Below are positions 25,300 through 37,893 of a stretch of 64,000 nt of DNA, in pieces. The stretch is from Coleophoma eucalyptorum. Taxonomy: Eukaryota; Ascomycota; Leotiomycetes; Helotiales; Dermateaceae. The first letter of the stretch is position 1. The number at the start of each line of letters is the position of its first letter. Location of the stretch: the NCBI GenBank assembly GCA_026120035.1, contig JALRME010000006.1, positions 806,001 through 870,000 on the forward strand, written 5' to 3'. The notes below the pieces were generated by a model. It ran no database searches. It was not told where the DNA came from and was given only the letters and a program-made list of their open reading frames with translations. Both the position numbers and the translations under genes were made by a program.

Positions 25300-26487
25300 T
25301 TAAGCCTTGCAGAAGTCATAACTACTAAAGCCCCTCCCATCTGTCCACTCCGTCAACTTCGCCATGGCAATAGGGTCAATATCCCGATTACTCTTGAGGA
25401 AGATGGTCTCAAATGGGTGAACGTTGGTGCCCTCATATTTCCCATCCCGAAGCACATCTCCGTTCTCTGAAGGGTCACACTGATCCTCGTAGTGCTTATT
25501 TTTGTGATATGCACTCATCATAACATCGAGGCTATATCCGGCAGCCTTGATAAGTTGAGAGGCGTCGATTTCGGAATTGACTGCGCTGCTCCATGTATGG
25601 AAGCAGTGGTTGATCCCTGGTGTCTGACGACTTGGGGAGTCTGGATCAGCGTCGAAATCACGCTTGTCTACGACCTTTGGACGAGACTTCACCGCTGCAG
25701 AAATTTGTTCGTTAGTTGGATTTAACAGAACCTCTAGTCCAACGATGTCAGTTGCCCAGATCATGGATTGGACATGGAAGACGGGCCAACAATTTCCAGT
25801 CATTCCGACGAGCTGAGAAAATTTGTTAGTTTCTGTCTTACTTTCCTGTAAAGTAATATGCCTTACCTTGACCTTGTCTGTGACTTTTCGGAGATACATA
25901 TCGCTCCAGCAGCTTTCAGCCCAGTACGGCAAGAACGGACCGCGGACACTAGCATTCAACATGATGAACTTCTTGTATCTCTTGTATAGATTGTCCCTCG
26001 TCAAAACCTCTGCATAGGCCCCCAAGTCATAGCAGTCGTTGGCTCGCTGAATGTAACGAATGTTGTCGGCCACAGGTATCAACGTAGTGGCATCCGTCGC
26101 TCCGTTCATGATAAAGACAAAATCGGCAGCTGCATGTAGGCCATGCTTGATAAAGAATTCGAGGTTTGTCCGTGCCGATTTGGTTTCCGAGTATGCGTAT
26201 AAGATGAGCGGTCGTTCGGATCCTGCTGCTACTGTTGTTGTAGATGTTACTGGTTGTACACTGCTGTCTACACCGGCATCTACCGGCGTAGAGGCCTCTG
26301 CCCCTGGTGCGCTTCCAATTTCAATAGCTGCGCCCTGTCCAGTCCTCCCAGTTTCTGAATCGCTGTGATAATTCTGTATCGCTCCCGTTACACTCGATAA
26401 ATCCATATACCACAAAGACCATATCACTAGCAGGACAACTAGAGCTGCTGCGTAGGGCGACCTCGCCGTTGATGAGATGACTGCCAT
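25300..26487 (-). CDS. Type II membrane protein, possible RgpF-like glycosyltransferase
   Basis: Exons 26487-25867 and 25812-25300 give 1134 nt, 377 residues. A 54-bp intron (25866-25813, GTAAGG...TCTCAG) is stop-free and a multiple of three, so unspliced reading is also open. The N-terminus has one hydrophobic segment (about residues 13-31, AAALVVLLVIWSLWYMDL) after a short cytosolic end, then a Ser/Thr-rich stalk, as in Golgi type II enzymes. The luminal part reads RPLILYAYSET, NLEFFIKHGL, DFVFIMNG, NDCYDLGAYAEVL, YKKFIMLNASVRGPFLPYW and LVGMTGNCWP. The order (Asp-containing GA/Y block, then the I-LN-S-RGP block, then a G-T block) resembles the rhamnan-synthesis-F/RgpF type glycosyltransferase-like family. 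It is widespread in fungi but uncharacterised. Function is an inference; no nucleotide-sugar motif is certain. Confidence 0.7.
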   Translation of the reverse strand: MAVISSTARSPYAAALVVLLVIWSLWYMDLSSVTGAIQNYHSDSETGRTGQGAAIEIGSAPGAEASTPVDAGVDSSVQPVTSTTTVAAGSERPLILYAYSETKSARTNLEFFIKHGLHAAADFVFIMNGATDATTLIPVADNIRYIQRANDCYDLGAYAEVLTRDNLYKRYKKFIMLNASVRGPFLPYWAESCWSDMYLRKVTDKVKVRHITLQESKTETNKFSQLVGMTGNCWPVFHVQSMIWATDIVGLEVLLNPTNEQISAAVKSRPKVVDKRDFDADPDSPSRQTPGINHCFHTWSSAVNSEIDASQLIKAAGYSLDVMMSAYHKNKHYEDQCDPSENGDVLRDGKYEGTNVHPFETIFLKSNRDIDPIAMAKLTEWTDGRGFSSYDFCKA

Positions 26488-29400
26488 AATTGCTCGAGTT
26501 GTGTTGGCTCTAGTGATGTCGGGAAGACTTTCTCAACTCTAAGTCCGAATTGAAAGATCAGCAGAGTTAAGTAACTTCTCAGGTCTAGAAAGTCAGATGG
26601 ACTTGAAACCAGATCGGTAGAAACTAGTGAAAGGCTGAAGGACTGTGCGAGATTGCTCTCAAAAGAGTGAACAATCAGAAATAGAAAGGTCGTGGCAAGG
26701 CTGTTGCTAGATGCTCTGTTGTGCCAGTACAACGGATAAAGTGTACGCGGCCCTTAACCCTCCCCCACACACGGAGCACCAGCTGTTGCCAAGCGTGACG
26801 CACGATCTTCCCTTTCCTATGATCTCCAGAGATCTAAAATAAAGATCTAAAAAAAGTGTTATTCGGTATGGTATTCGTCACAGATGCATGAAAGATCTCC
26901 GGATTTTTAGCGGAGGAAAAGAAAGGATGAAGATGAGACGTTCAGGATTCCGAACAGCGGATGTGTACAGCACAATATCAGAAGCCTGGACCAAATATAC
27001 GGATTGTAGAAGGAAAAGGAGGAGTGGAATTTTGTGCCACATGCAAAAAAAAAAAAACACAGCACTGAGGCGTAGAATACGGGCCGAAATTGAATTGATT
27101 TCCTTGAAAAAATAAAGGAGACGACACACTAGCAATATTGTGTACAGTGCAAGTGCAATCCAGACCCAGGCGTCGTGCAATGGATCATTAAAACTTCAGA
27201 GGGATGCGCGCTGACTTGAACGCCTCGCGCAAGAGCTTGCGTAACCCTTCATCGGTTATGAGGATCAATAATTGTGGATCCGTACAGAACTGCGGGCACG
27301 GCGCATCCATGGTATTGTGTCCCGGCGAACTTGAATTTCAACCACTCAGCTGAGGCGGCCGGTGCGGACAGACGTGCCCGAACCTTGAGTCGAGTGATAA
27401 TCTTGTGGAAAATCCAAGAAGCACAAGCACGAGATTCAGGCCCAAGTGTCATTCGACACAAGTCGGCAAGGAAATAAAAGATAAGGCGACAGAAGGATCA
27501 AGTAGCTCTGGGGCGCTGCGGCTGCAACAAGTCGTGCTTCCTCCTATGTTTCAACCTCAAAAGGGTAGACCCATGCTCGTTACAGTAGCAGTGACAAAAT
27601 CAACGTATGAGAGGCAGAGTGTATGAAAGGAGCCTTGTGGGCTTCTACATTTAACCTTGCCGGTCGCTTTTCACGCCTGCCATCACGATCCGCATCCGAA
27701 AATACTAGTTGTGCGGGTTGATGTTTGTACTGGAGCTGCCATGGCTCAGTGATGAACTCGTGTATCTGATTGGATCGAGGGCTCAAACTCGTCTTTGTTT
27801 GTCAAACTCGAACTATATGTCTGTGACAGTGCAAGAGTGGAACAGAGCGACAGTGCGACAGTGACCTTCTGTGCTTGTGCGACAGCGTGTGCTCCTCTCC
27901 TGCTGGTGATGCAAAGCTTCCTAGGAATGAGGTGTGGATCGCAGTGCCGGATAGTATTTCCGCGCGGAGTCCTCGGGTTTGTTGACGCTGATATTTAAAA
28001 GGTGGGGATGCTCAATCCCCAATCCCAGGTGACATGTTGGACACTGCACTTACGATGCTGGACCCTCATAATCATGATCATCATGATCACCACAAAGCGA
28101 GATTGAGCGGAAGTGCGATATCTGCAGTGGATGCCGGTTCCTGTAGGATTGGAAAGGACCAAAAGTCAGACACGACACGAAGTAGTAGAGTAGGAGTAAA
28201 ACATGAAGGTTATGTATGACTGAGAGATGGTTGAGGGATGGATGAGAGATGGAAGGAATGGATAAGGATCGTGATGAAGGCTGGAGTGGGAGACACCCTT
28301 AACTATAAATAATCCACCATAGTCTGCTCCAACCGAACTTCGCAATGTCTTGGTGCCAAGTCCCTAAGAGTGCGAAAGGAAGGCAGGCAGACAACACCAC
28401 AACTACACTCTTATTAACAAACGCATACCTTGCATGGCTGAATGGTAGCATTGTAACAAGTTTTAATTGATCCCGTCGCCATTGATTGACCTGTTTCGGG
28501 GATGCTATTCGTCAAACCCCAATATGACAACCTTTGCCGCCGCCAATCACGGCCAGAGTAGTACATTTCGAACTAAAACATATGCTTGCCATTCTTCAGA
28601 GGTGAATTACACCAGTCTAAAAGTCCAGTGAAGTCTGCAGGTGCTAATAAGGCGGTAGCGGCATAATAGATCGATTGAGGAATTATAATTCTTATTGTCA
28701 TTGTCTTCCCCTCCACAGTCCTCGCTTCCCTTTGCAGGTCTAGCTAAGTCTGATAATTTCGTTATGGTTCTAGATCCACACTCGAGGCCCAATGTTACGG
28801 CTGTAGAGGTGGATGATAAAAACCATTGACTCAATCCACAGAACCTGGCACTTGGACAGACATCGCAGTGTTCTGTCCTGCCCCAACGCCTTAGGTACTT
28901 TGACAAAGTCAGTGGTTTTTGTACTTCGTGTTGTGCAGTCTGTAGGAACACTTAACGAGGGATATGCAGATACTTTTGTCATCACCTTTGAATAAGCACT
29001 CACGGACTGTCACTTATCTGGAAGCATCAGATCAAGGTCTACGAAGTATGGCGATGACATCTCTTTTTGTTTCAATATAACATATCACCCCAAGATACCT
29101 TTGTCTGTTGCCATGGTTAAGAAGTGCCTAGGGGGTATTGAAATCAAATGGCAAGTATGTTAGAGGGCTATATTACTCTTTCTACATCTTAAAAATGCAA
29201 AGGAACCAAGAGATAACCACCAATATCCGGCAATCATACATCGTCATCGCTTATATAATATCTTGGTGCGGCTGAGTTTGCAGCCTGTCGCTACCTACCT
29301 TTGGTGTGTATATGTACCTTGCTACAGTATTTGTCGGACAGAAGAATAGTCAAGTGGCAAAAATAGGGACCTGCATTAGCATTAGGAATCCCATCTCTTC

Positions 29401-30079
29401 TCCCAATCATTATTGCAGTCGAATGTTGTTTCTCGTCTGTACTCTTGCAAGCTTCTTCGGCAATATTTGCAGACGAGCGAAAATGAATGGCCCAAAGCAG
29501 CCAGCCCAGTTTCCAACATTGAGCACTTACTCTTATTTCCCTGAATCTCCAGAGCCCTGAAAGCAAATGAAGCTGACATACCAGAATACTTTTATTTCAC
29601 GTGCCTTCGTATCCATCCAGATGGGCCCTCGAGCGTAAGCAAAGTGGCGCCGTCCGTCGCCTAATTCCAGGCACAGCCATCTCATCCACCTGCTCACTGC
29701 TTACCACAGGCACAACTAAACGACCTATGCAACAGGGTCGTCGCAGTGTTTACCTAAACGGGCAACCTCTCTGCTCTCAACCCGCAGGACTCCCCGCATT
29801 TTCAACCAAACAACAGAAGATGTGGAGGTTAAAGCCGTATAAATGCAAACTAAGTGCAGTATTCAAGCCCTCATTTTCTGTATGTAAAATTAACCTTCGT
29901 GAGGGGCTGTTTGCTGTCTCGATCCGGGATGCTATACGCAATATCAATATTCTTTTGTGGCGGCTGAGGAGTAGGATAGAGAATATTTAATACATTGCAA
30001 TGGCACTTTACAATTGGCCTTCAGCCACCGGGCCAAGTGTTTCATCCTTGCTTCCTTCACCATAAGCATCAGAATCACG
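26488..30079. other. 3.6-kb intergenic region
   Basis: Upstream of the membrane-protein gene and of the carboxylesterase. No gene supported. It contains short direct repeats (AGATCTAAAATAAAGATCTA near 26833), an A12 run near 27047 and ATCATGATCATCATGATCA near 28073. Open frames are at most about 130 codons and lack domains. Confidence 0.55.
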
Positions 30080-32144
30080 ATGTTTTTACTTCATCTCTTG
30101 TTCGCTCTTGCAGCTGTCGGTGACACTGCACCCACAAGCAATGTCACTTCCACGGCGTTGCCAGTTGTGGATCTTGGCTATACTCTTCAGCAAGCAACCC
30201 TCAACGTAAGAATTCTATCATCCTAGTGTGCCAAGATATTCCATGCTGAAATTTGAATCAGGCTACGGGACCATATCCCCTCTTGAACTTCTCAAACATT
30301 AGATATGGTGCACCGCCCACAGGCGACCTTCGCTTCGCAGCACCCATAGCACCGACGAAAGTAAACCGAACAGTAAATGATGGACAGCAAGCAGTAATTT
30401 GTCCACAGGCAACTCCAAGTACGTCTCACTTCACTCACTCTTCCAGTCTCGGAAATAAAGACAGACAAAAGACAAAAAAACGAACAAAGCATTAGTACTG
30501 ATGAAGCAATGAATAGCATGGGTTGTTGCAGCACTGCGATATGTGGAAGGTCTCTCAGCAGCGACAAGTTCACCAAAATTGAGCTCTGCTTCAGGAGTCA
30601 ACATCTCGGCTCTTTTGGAACCGGCTGCCGGGACATCAGAGGATTGTCTATTCCTCGATGTGATTTTACCAGAGAAGATCTATAACTCACCCTACGCTGT
30701 TGCTCAGAGAGAGAATGGCGGGTTACCCTCTGAAGAAGATGCTTGTGGAGGAGACGAGGAAGAACCACGTGGTGGTGAGCAATCCTTCTCCTGATATCAT
30801 TTTGGTTGTTAAGATTTTGACTTGGTATACAGCTCCTGTTCTTGTTTGGCTATATGGAGGTGGGTACGTGAGTGGGAACAAGAAAGCAACGGATAATCCT
30901 TCGACACTTCTTGCTCGAAGTGTTGAAGCGGATGGTGAAGGAGTAATTTATGTATCTCCAAATTACAGACTGGGCATGTTCGTAAGTACTCTCCAACAAA
31001 ATACCATTTACAAAAGTCAGAAGAGGTCCTCTGACCCATCCCAAAGGGCTGGCAAGCTTCCCCCTCTTTCCAAGCTCAAACCGGAACCGCCAACGCAGGT
31101 CTTCTAGACCAAAGACTTGCCCTCCAATGGGTGCAAGAGCATATCCATCTCTTTGGTGGTGACAAGAACCGAGTGACAGTGATCGGAGAATCAGCCGGTG
31201 CAGGATCAATTGCCCATCACATCACCGCACCAGCAAACTACTCAACCTCAACATTGTTCAAGCAGGCAATCACACAAAGCCCCGCGTACCAACCTATCGT
31301 GCACGCCCAAGAGACCAAGACGTGGCTTGAAACTCTAAAGATTGCGAGCGAGATATCAAACACGACCGTCTCGACACTTGCCGAGCTGAGAGCCTTGCCG
31401 TTCTTGACGCTGTACTATACCAATGCCCTTCTGGTTGCACAATCCTCGTATGGGACCTTCACTTTCGGCCCCGTGATTGATGGGTCGTACGTGCCCGATC
31501 TACCGGGCCGGAGATTCCTGGCTGGAAATTACGACAAGCAGGTCTCCATCATTGCGGCGCGGAACATGAATGAAGGTATCTTCTTCACGGAAACAAGTTT
31601 TCTGAATGCAACCAACTCAACCTCGTTCGATGAGCTGGTCAGGACAGATCTGCCAGCAGCGTCAGAGGCATCGCTTAAACATATCATTGAGACGCTGTAC
31701 CCGCCCATCTTCAACGGCTCCCAACCGTACACGAATGAATTTGAGCGAGCAGCGTTGCTGACGCAGGAGTTCACTATTACGTGCCATAGCTATGAACTGG
31801 CTTCAGCTGACGTGGGAAAGAGCAGTACTGCAGGGAGATGGAAGTATCAATTCAGCGTTCCGCCAGCTCTGCACGGTGATGATATTGAGTACACATTTTT
31901 CAATGGCGATACTAGTTCACAGGATATAGGTGGAGGAACTGTCTCCCCTCAGGTTGCAGGTGTACTCCAAGATATCATTGTGAATATGGCTGAGAAAGGA
32001 AGTCCTGAATTTCTGCAATATGGCACTGGGGCTGGGATGGTGTTTGATTTGAATGTGACACGGCTGGGAAATATCATGTCGGATTTTGATAACAATGATA
32101 GATGTAAGTATTGGCAGGCCGCGCCATGGTTAGTTGAGCTCTAG
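30080..32144 (+). CDS. Secreted type-B carboxylesterase/lipase
   Basis: Alpha/beta-hydrolase of the carboxylesterase type B (cholinesterase-like) family; hydrolyses ester bonds outside the cell. Five exons (30080-30205, 30262-30418, 30517-30774, 30833-30981, 31047-32144) sum to 1788 nt, 595 residues. The N-terminus MFLLHLLFALAAVGDTAP is a signal peptide. Family blocks: NFSNIRYGAPPTGDLRF, EDCLFLDVILPEK, APVLVWLYGGGYVSGNK (oxyanion hole), YVSPNYRLGMF, then nucleophile elbow GESAGAGS. Candidate triad partners are the Glu in RNMNEGIFF and the His in PPALHGDDIEYTF. Several Asn-X-Ser/Thr sites fit a secreted glycoprotein. The C-terminal block DRCKYWQAAPW corresponds to the family's RC-WWQ ending. 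All introns have GT-AG ends and restore family sequence. Could be a lipase, tannase-like or general esterase; substrate unknown. Confidence 0.9.
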
Positions 32145-32943
32145 CATCCGAAAAATATAAATCGCGGCATCAGATCACCAAAATATAATAAATAGCAATA
32201 AGTTAGAAAACTTGTTTGTACTAGCTGAAGCTGGTTGGCTTGACTGAAGCAAATTAAGTATTTGTACAATTGCCCCAACTCTCCCTCGCCACCCCAGGAG
32301 CATGAGTACCAGGTGTTCATAAACGAAACTGTTGGCAGCCAGCTCAATCATGAACAACATCATCCACCCATCATCCACGCGTCAGAATTACAACATCGAG
32401 CCAGCCAGGCATCCAGAAAGAAATCATTGCATGCATAATCCGCGATTTCCATCCTCCAAGGAGAAAACCCCAAACTCATCCATCGATCAAGTGAAAAAAA
32501 ATTGCCAACGCATAAAAGCAACGCTAGAAATCTGCGATTGTAAGACCATCGAAGCCCGCGAACCCGGTCAGACTGATGACTGCGAGCCAAAGATATAGAA
32601 AAGAAATTATTGGACACAAAAGCTTTTAGTCGTTCGAACCCCCGGTGGTCGGTCACCGCCGTGTAGGTTCATTTCGTCGAGCCAAAGGAAATGACATAAA
32701 AACAAAAAAGCAGCCTTTCTTCCCACGCACCGGCAACCAAATATGCACAAGGAACGCAATGATAAAAAGGAAATCTGGTGATGGAATGTAGTCTATCGGC
32801 CGAATGGAGGTATCATATGGTGAAAACAGAGGAACTTTTAAGACACGTGAGAAAGGCCCCGCCGCAAATGCAAGATTAGCCCCGCCGGTCTATGCACAGA
32901 GATTATAATGCTCCCGAAGAAACACTTTGTGTAAGCCGGACTC

Positions 32944-35900
32944 TCATGACTCGCTCTTCTCAGTCTGCTCGGATGCTGGAGTAGCTTTGACCAAGACTGG
33001 CGAAGAGTGGGTGGAAGGAGGAGATGCTGGAGTCTCCTCTTCACCAGAGTTCATGCCTGCAAGAAGACTATGTGATGATTAGCTTGGGTCAAAATAGATA
33101 GACAGTGCCGTTCTTACCTAAAGGCATTTGCGGAAGTAGCGGATTCTTTCTCTTTTTGTTGAGGGGGTGTGCCTGTTCTTGATGAAGCTCCGGAGTCTTC
33201 ACCACCACGGCTCAAAGCGCCACCAGGTCCACCCATCTTACGGCCGCTATTGCTGCGAGATGAGAACATTGATGTTGGACCAAATGACATATTGGCACTT
33301 GATTGTCTGTTCGCGCCACCCTTGTTTGTAAGACGACGAAGGTCATCCATACCAACAGTGTTCTTCTGATAGTCTGGAGGAGGCTGACCATATTGGTTGG
33401 AGAAGTTTCGTGAGTCTCCACGACCAATTTGCATACGTCCTCCACCTCCACCACCACGAGATCCACGAGCACTCTCAGCAGCCTTTTGAGCAGCAGCAGC
33501 CTCGGCCTATTTGCGATTAGTATTTTACGAGTGGGGGTGAAAAAAAGATTGCTTACTTCAGCTCGGATCTCCTCAAGTGTCTTAGGGCCCTTATCAGCAT
33601 CCTTCGACATCCAGCGCTTTTTGCGTAGATCGACAATGTCCATCAGCATGAATCTCATACGGCTTGGCAATTCAGGTGTATCGATCATGCTCTGAATGCG
33701 AGAGAAGTAGACATCCATCATAGGTCTGCCCTTCTCAGTGCTGTCCAAATTGCTACCAATAGTTCTGAGAAGCTTAGTCAATGACTCGATTTCTGCTTCA
33801 TCAGGAATGCCAGTATAGTCCACAAGTTTCTTAACACACTCATGCATGATACGCTCCGTAAGCATGCTGAGCTTGTAAAGCTCACCAATGAATTGCACGA
33901 GACCAAGACCGCGACGCTTGGCAGCTTCAGCGATATAGTACTCGTCAGAGAGCATGGCAGCCTCTGCAGTTTGAGTCTCTCCCTCCTTGGTATCTGGCTT
34001 ATCTGGAAGGTTGAGTTTCCAACCACGTTCGAACTCCTCTTGACATCTGTTCAGGAGATACTTTCGGAAAAGATTGCCTCCAGATACAACATTGCCGTTC
34101 TTGTCAAGAATGCTCTCATCCTTAATGTCTGAACTCATGGTCTCCAACATGCGCTTGCAGAACTTGGCGTACATTGAAGCCCAGTGTGCTTCATCAGTGG
34201 CCTTTTCGAAGGTGAGTTGAATGACTTGTCGAAGGGTACGACCATCAGCCTCATCCTTAGATTGCGCAGCGATGGCAAGAATCTGATCAGCGATCTTGTC
34301 GAATTTCTCGGGGGTCATCTTGTTGAGTGCAGCCTTAACCTTACGTTGAACCATGTCAGGTTCCATGTGACCACCAGTTGCCCCTGGTGCGGGACCGGCA
34401 GCGCCAGTAGCTGATTGAGTGGCAACAAGACTACGTGGCTTCCAGCCGGTAGCTGTAACCTGAATAGGCTTCAGTTCCATACCAGCAGTGAGAGGCATGG
34501 TCTTTGCAGCTTGAGCTTCAGCTTTGGCATTGCCAAAGTTGCCGTCACGTTTGCTACCACCAGCACGTCTATTGCTCTGTTGGCGTGGAGAATGTGGCAT
34601 GCTGTTCATGTTTGAACTGGATGGTGTACGGGTTATTCCGCTACCACCTGGGAAAGCACCACCTGGACGGTTGAAAGAAGCCATTGGGGCAATAGCAGGT
34701 CTTGGCATCGAACCGTTGGTCATTGCAAATCGCTGATCGGATGTAGTTCCTGGTGGAAGAGTCTTGCCACTGCCCATAGCACCAAAGTTACCCATACCGG
34801 GGAAACCACCACCAGTGTTGCGGTTTGACCCTTGTCGTGGACCCATGCCTGCAGGTGTTCTTGTAGAACCAGAGCGGGAAGATCCTCCCTCTCCGTCACC
34901 AATCAGAGCCTTGATCTGAGACTCAAACTCCATTGATGGTTTTTCAGTGAAGACCTTCTGGAATTGAAGCAAGAACTCTTTGTCGTACTTAAAGCTTTTG
35001 CCTTTAGTGGTGACAGCAGAGTTAAGAGCTGGGTTTGGAGAGTTGATGTTTGGTGGGTAGATGGACGAGTTCAGAACAGTGAGGAAGCGTGATGACTTGA
35101 GGGATTGAAGAGCAGCGCTTGGCTGCGGTGGCTCAACGGGCTTAGTGTTGAGAGGTGCGAGGTTCAGCGCAGCAGGCTTTCCACGCTTCTCGTTTCCAGT
35201 GACCTTTGGTGGTGGACCCATGGAGTCATCTGAAGCAGGAGTCGAGGCACCGCTATCAGTGTTAAGAGTCATAGAGGAGAGCTTTGAAGCCAGAGTGCTA
35301 GGCGTGGTAGGTGCCAGCTTCTCGTCTGCCTCCTTCTTGGATTCTGGCGCAGCAGCAGCCTTCTCTCCGCCAGCAGCCTTTGCCTCAGCTTCAGCACGCT
35401 TCTTCTCACGCTCATCTTCCAATCTTTCCATCTCACGTTCCTGCTCGCGGAGCTTACGGTCATTCTCAGCAGCATTTGCCTTGTTCTTCTCTGCATTAGC
35501 CTTCTCCTCAGCTTCCTTATCAGCCTTACGCTTTGCAAGAAGCTCGGCAACTCTCTTCTCCTCAGCGGCCTCGGCCTCTTCCATCTCCTTAATCTGGCGC
35601 TCGAGTTCTGCTTCTTCATCCTCCTTTGCCTTGGCCTCCTCCGCAGCCTTGGCTTCGGCATCAGCCTTTGCCTTTGCTTCTTCGGCAGCCTTGGCTTCGC
35701 TCTCAGCCTTCTCCTCCTCCTGGCGCTTGGCCTCAGCAGCCTTAGCCTCCTCTTCTTCCTTAGCCTTGACTTCTGCAACCTTGTCGGCCTCAGCAGCCTT
35801 CTTCACCTTCTCCATGATTTCTGACTTAATCTGTTCCTGGCTCTTTCCAGTAGCAGCACTTTCGGTGCGGTTATGGAGAGGGGTGGTGGACTTTGGTGGA

Positions 35901-37893
35901 GGAGTGGGTGTAGAAGCAATGACGGGTGGAGTTCTTGTTCGGGAGACTGGTGCTGGAGAAGGAGGGGCCTTGATGGCATCCATATCGAGAGCTTCGCCAT
36001 CTGGTCGCTTGATGAGAATAGCAGCACTCTTTCGTGGGGGTCGTGAGAAGGAAGATGGTGAGGCAACAGGCTTGGGTTGTGGTGTATGGCTGCTAGCAAC
36101 GGTTGGGGTCATGGAGGGTGTCTGAGGTTGGCCCATGCTGGAGTTGGGTCGGTGTTGTTCAGACATCTGGGAAGAGTTTCGAGACATGGGCTGAGCTGCA
36201 GGTGCATACTGTCCTGGTACGTAGGCATTTGGCTGTTGGTAACCCGGTTGAGGGGATTGAGGAGGAGGGCCGCCCATGTATGGCATCTGGGGATACATGT
36301 AGGGGCCGCCTTGAGGCATTGGTCCACCCATCTGACCGTATGCTTGAGGTGGGTATCCTGGATAGTTCTGGTTTTTTGTTAGAAACTGCTCAAAATTACC
36401 GCTTTCAGGGGATAAATCAATCTTTGGCACTCCATTTGGAGGTAGGGGAATCATGGAACTTGGGGGAGGGTGCATAGCTGCAGATTGATCAGTAGAAGAG
36501 CGATGCTCAAAACGTTGTCGGCGCATGAAATCTCCATCATTCTTGTGGAACTGTGATGGATAATCATGATCTAAACGCTCCGAGGACATCGAACTATTTC
36601 TCATTCTACTGAACCGATAACTGGTTCGCTCTGCTATGTTTGCTTGACCGTAGTCGCAGATTTCTTCTGAAGGACTGTCAGACGATCTGAAGGCTGAGGA
36701 CAGCTCAGTTCTACTTAGTTGCGGCTGTCGCTTCTGATACTTCTTGGTGCCTTTTTTTGATTTCTGATTGTAGTTTGAAGGGAGCTTATGATAAACAGGG
36801 GTTGTTACTTGTGGAGCACCCATGTGGGGTTGTTGGTAGTAGTATTGTTGCTGCATAGGCATTGCCTGGTTCATGTTGGGAGTGCCGGGCATCGAGGGAG
36901 CCAGTGCTGGGCTACGAGCCGACTGATGGGGCGAGTTGGGGTATCCCATATTTGGGCGACCTTGAGGTTGGAAGCTGGGAGGCATACCACCACGACCTTG
37001 GCCTTGGGGACCTCTGAACTGGCCTCCCGAAGGCGGGTAGCCCTGTTGAAATTGGGGTTGGAAACCACCACGACCTCTGCCTCCTTGTGAGAATCCACCT
37101 CGTCCACCAGGACCTTGGTTGCTTATATCACTCTGTGCGGATTGAGAGGACTCGCGACGGAGGTGACCACCAGCCTGGTTGCCGGTAGAGCCTTGGTTGG
37201 AAGCATTTTGTCGCATGTGACGCTTCACATTTGCATTAGTAATTGGAAAATACAACTGGGGAAAATTTCCAAACTTACATCGCCATCGCCACCGAGACTG
37301 CCAAAGGTAACTCCGTTACCCTGCGTTGCGAGAGTTGCGGGTGGCCGTCCACCGCTTGCAGATGGTTGTGGGATAGGAGATGGAGATTGTGCTGGTGAGG
37401 TGACCCGAGGATTGCTTGGGATCGCAATAGGTGCTGAGGCGGATTGTGCAACTTGTGGAGTGCTGTGGGAAGCGGCTGGGGAATCAGTGATGGATCCAAA
37501 TTGAATGCCACCTTTGGTGCCTCCTACTGGACCACCATTTGCCATATAACCACTAGGACCGTTTGCGCTGATGGTCACGGAACTCTTTCGGCTATGGTCG
37601 CTGGCGGCACCATTCGCAGCACTGCTGTGAGCAATGGCTGGTGCAGGGACGGCCGGTACAGCTGGAGTAATCGAGGATCTGCCGTTCATGGGCGAGATTG
37701 ACGATGACTTTCCATGTTGCTGTACCGACGATGCAGTTCCGACAGCCACGGCGGGAGATTGAGTTGAAGAGCTCGTCGCAACGGGTGGCGACGAGACAGC
37801 CTTCTTCGCGGTGGAAGCGTAAGAAGGAGCTTGAGTCGCGCTGGTACCGTTGGATGCCTGAGTCGGGATTTGCTGTTGGGAGATAGAAGTCAT
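32944..37893 (-). CDS. Translation initiation factor eIF4G
   Basis: Scaffold of eIF4F that binds eIF4E, eIF4A and poly(A)-binding protein in cap-dependent initiation. Exons 37893-37279, 37222-33557, 33506-33118 and 33067-32944 sum to 4794 nt, 1597 residues if nothing else is removed. Intron 1 (56 bp) is placed with a TTACTAAT branch and joins GGDGD to RHMRQNAS. The N-terminal half is Gln/Pro/Gly-rich with RGG-like repeats, then a long Glu/Ala/Lys coiled-coil-like stretch (about 35270-35830 on the DNA). The eIF4E-binding motif YDKEFLL (Tyr-X4-Leu-hydrophobic) is near residue 950. The MIF4G domain is about 1163-1412 (VQRKVKAALNKMTPEKFDKI to RMRFMLMDIVDLRKKRW). The C-terminus is RGG/Ser-rich, ending TEKSES. 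Residues 344-490 (36808-36368) lie between a GTAACA donor and a CTAAC-branch acceptor and may be an exitron; see findings. Confidence 0.93.

Noticed and set aside
32625..32670. Possible tRNA T-loop (GTTCGAACCCCC)
   Set aside because: The flanking bases do not form a T-stem, and no acceptor stem, D-arm or anticodon arm could be placed around it.
35145..36125. 326-codon Ser/Ala/Phe-rich open frame opposite eIF4G
   Set aside because: It is the antisense of the Glu/Ala/Lys repeat region of eIF4G; GCC/CTC/TTC-type codons on the complementary strand rarely give stops.
37223..37278. Shorter 23-bp version of eIF4G intron 1 ending at CCCCAG
   Set aside because: Too short for a spliceosomal intron; the 56-bp version has a TTACTAAT branch and correct phase.
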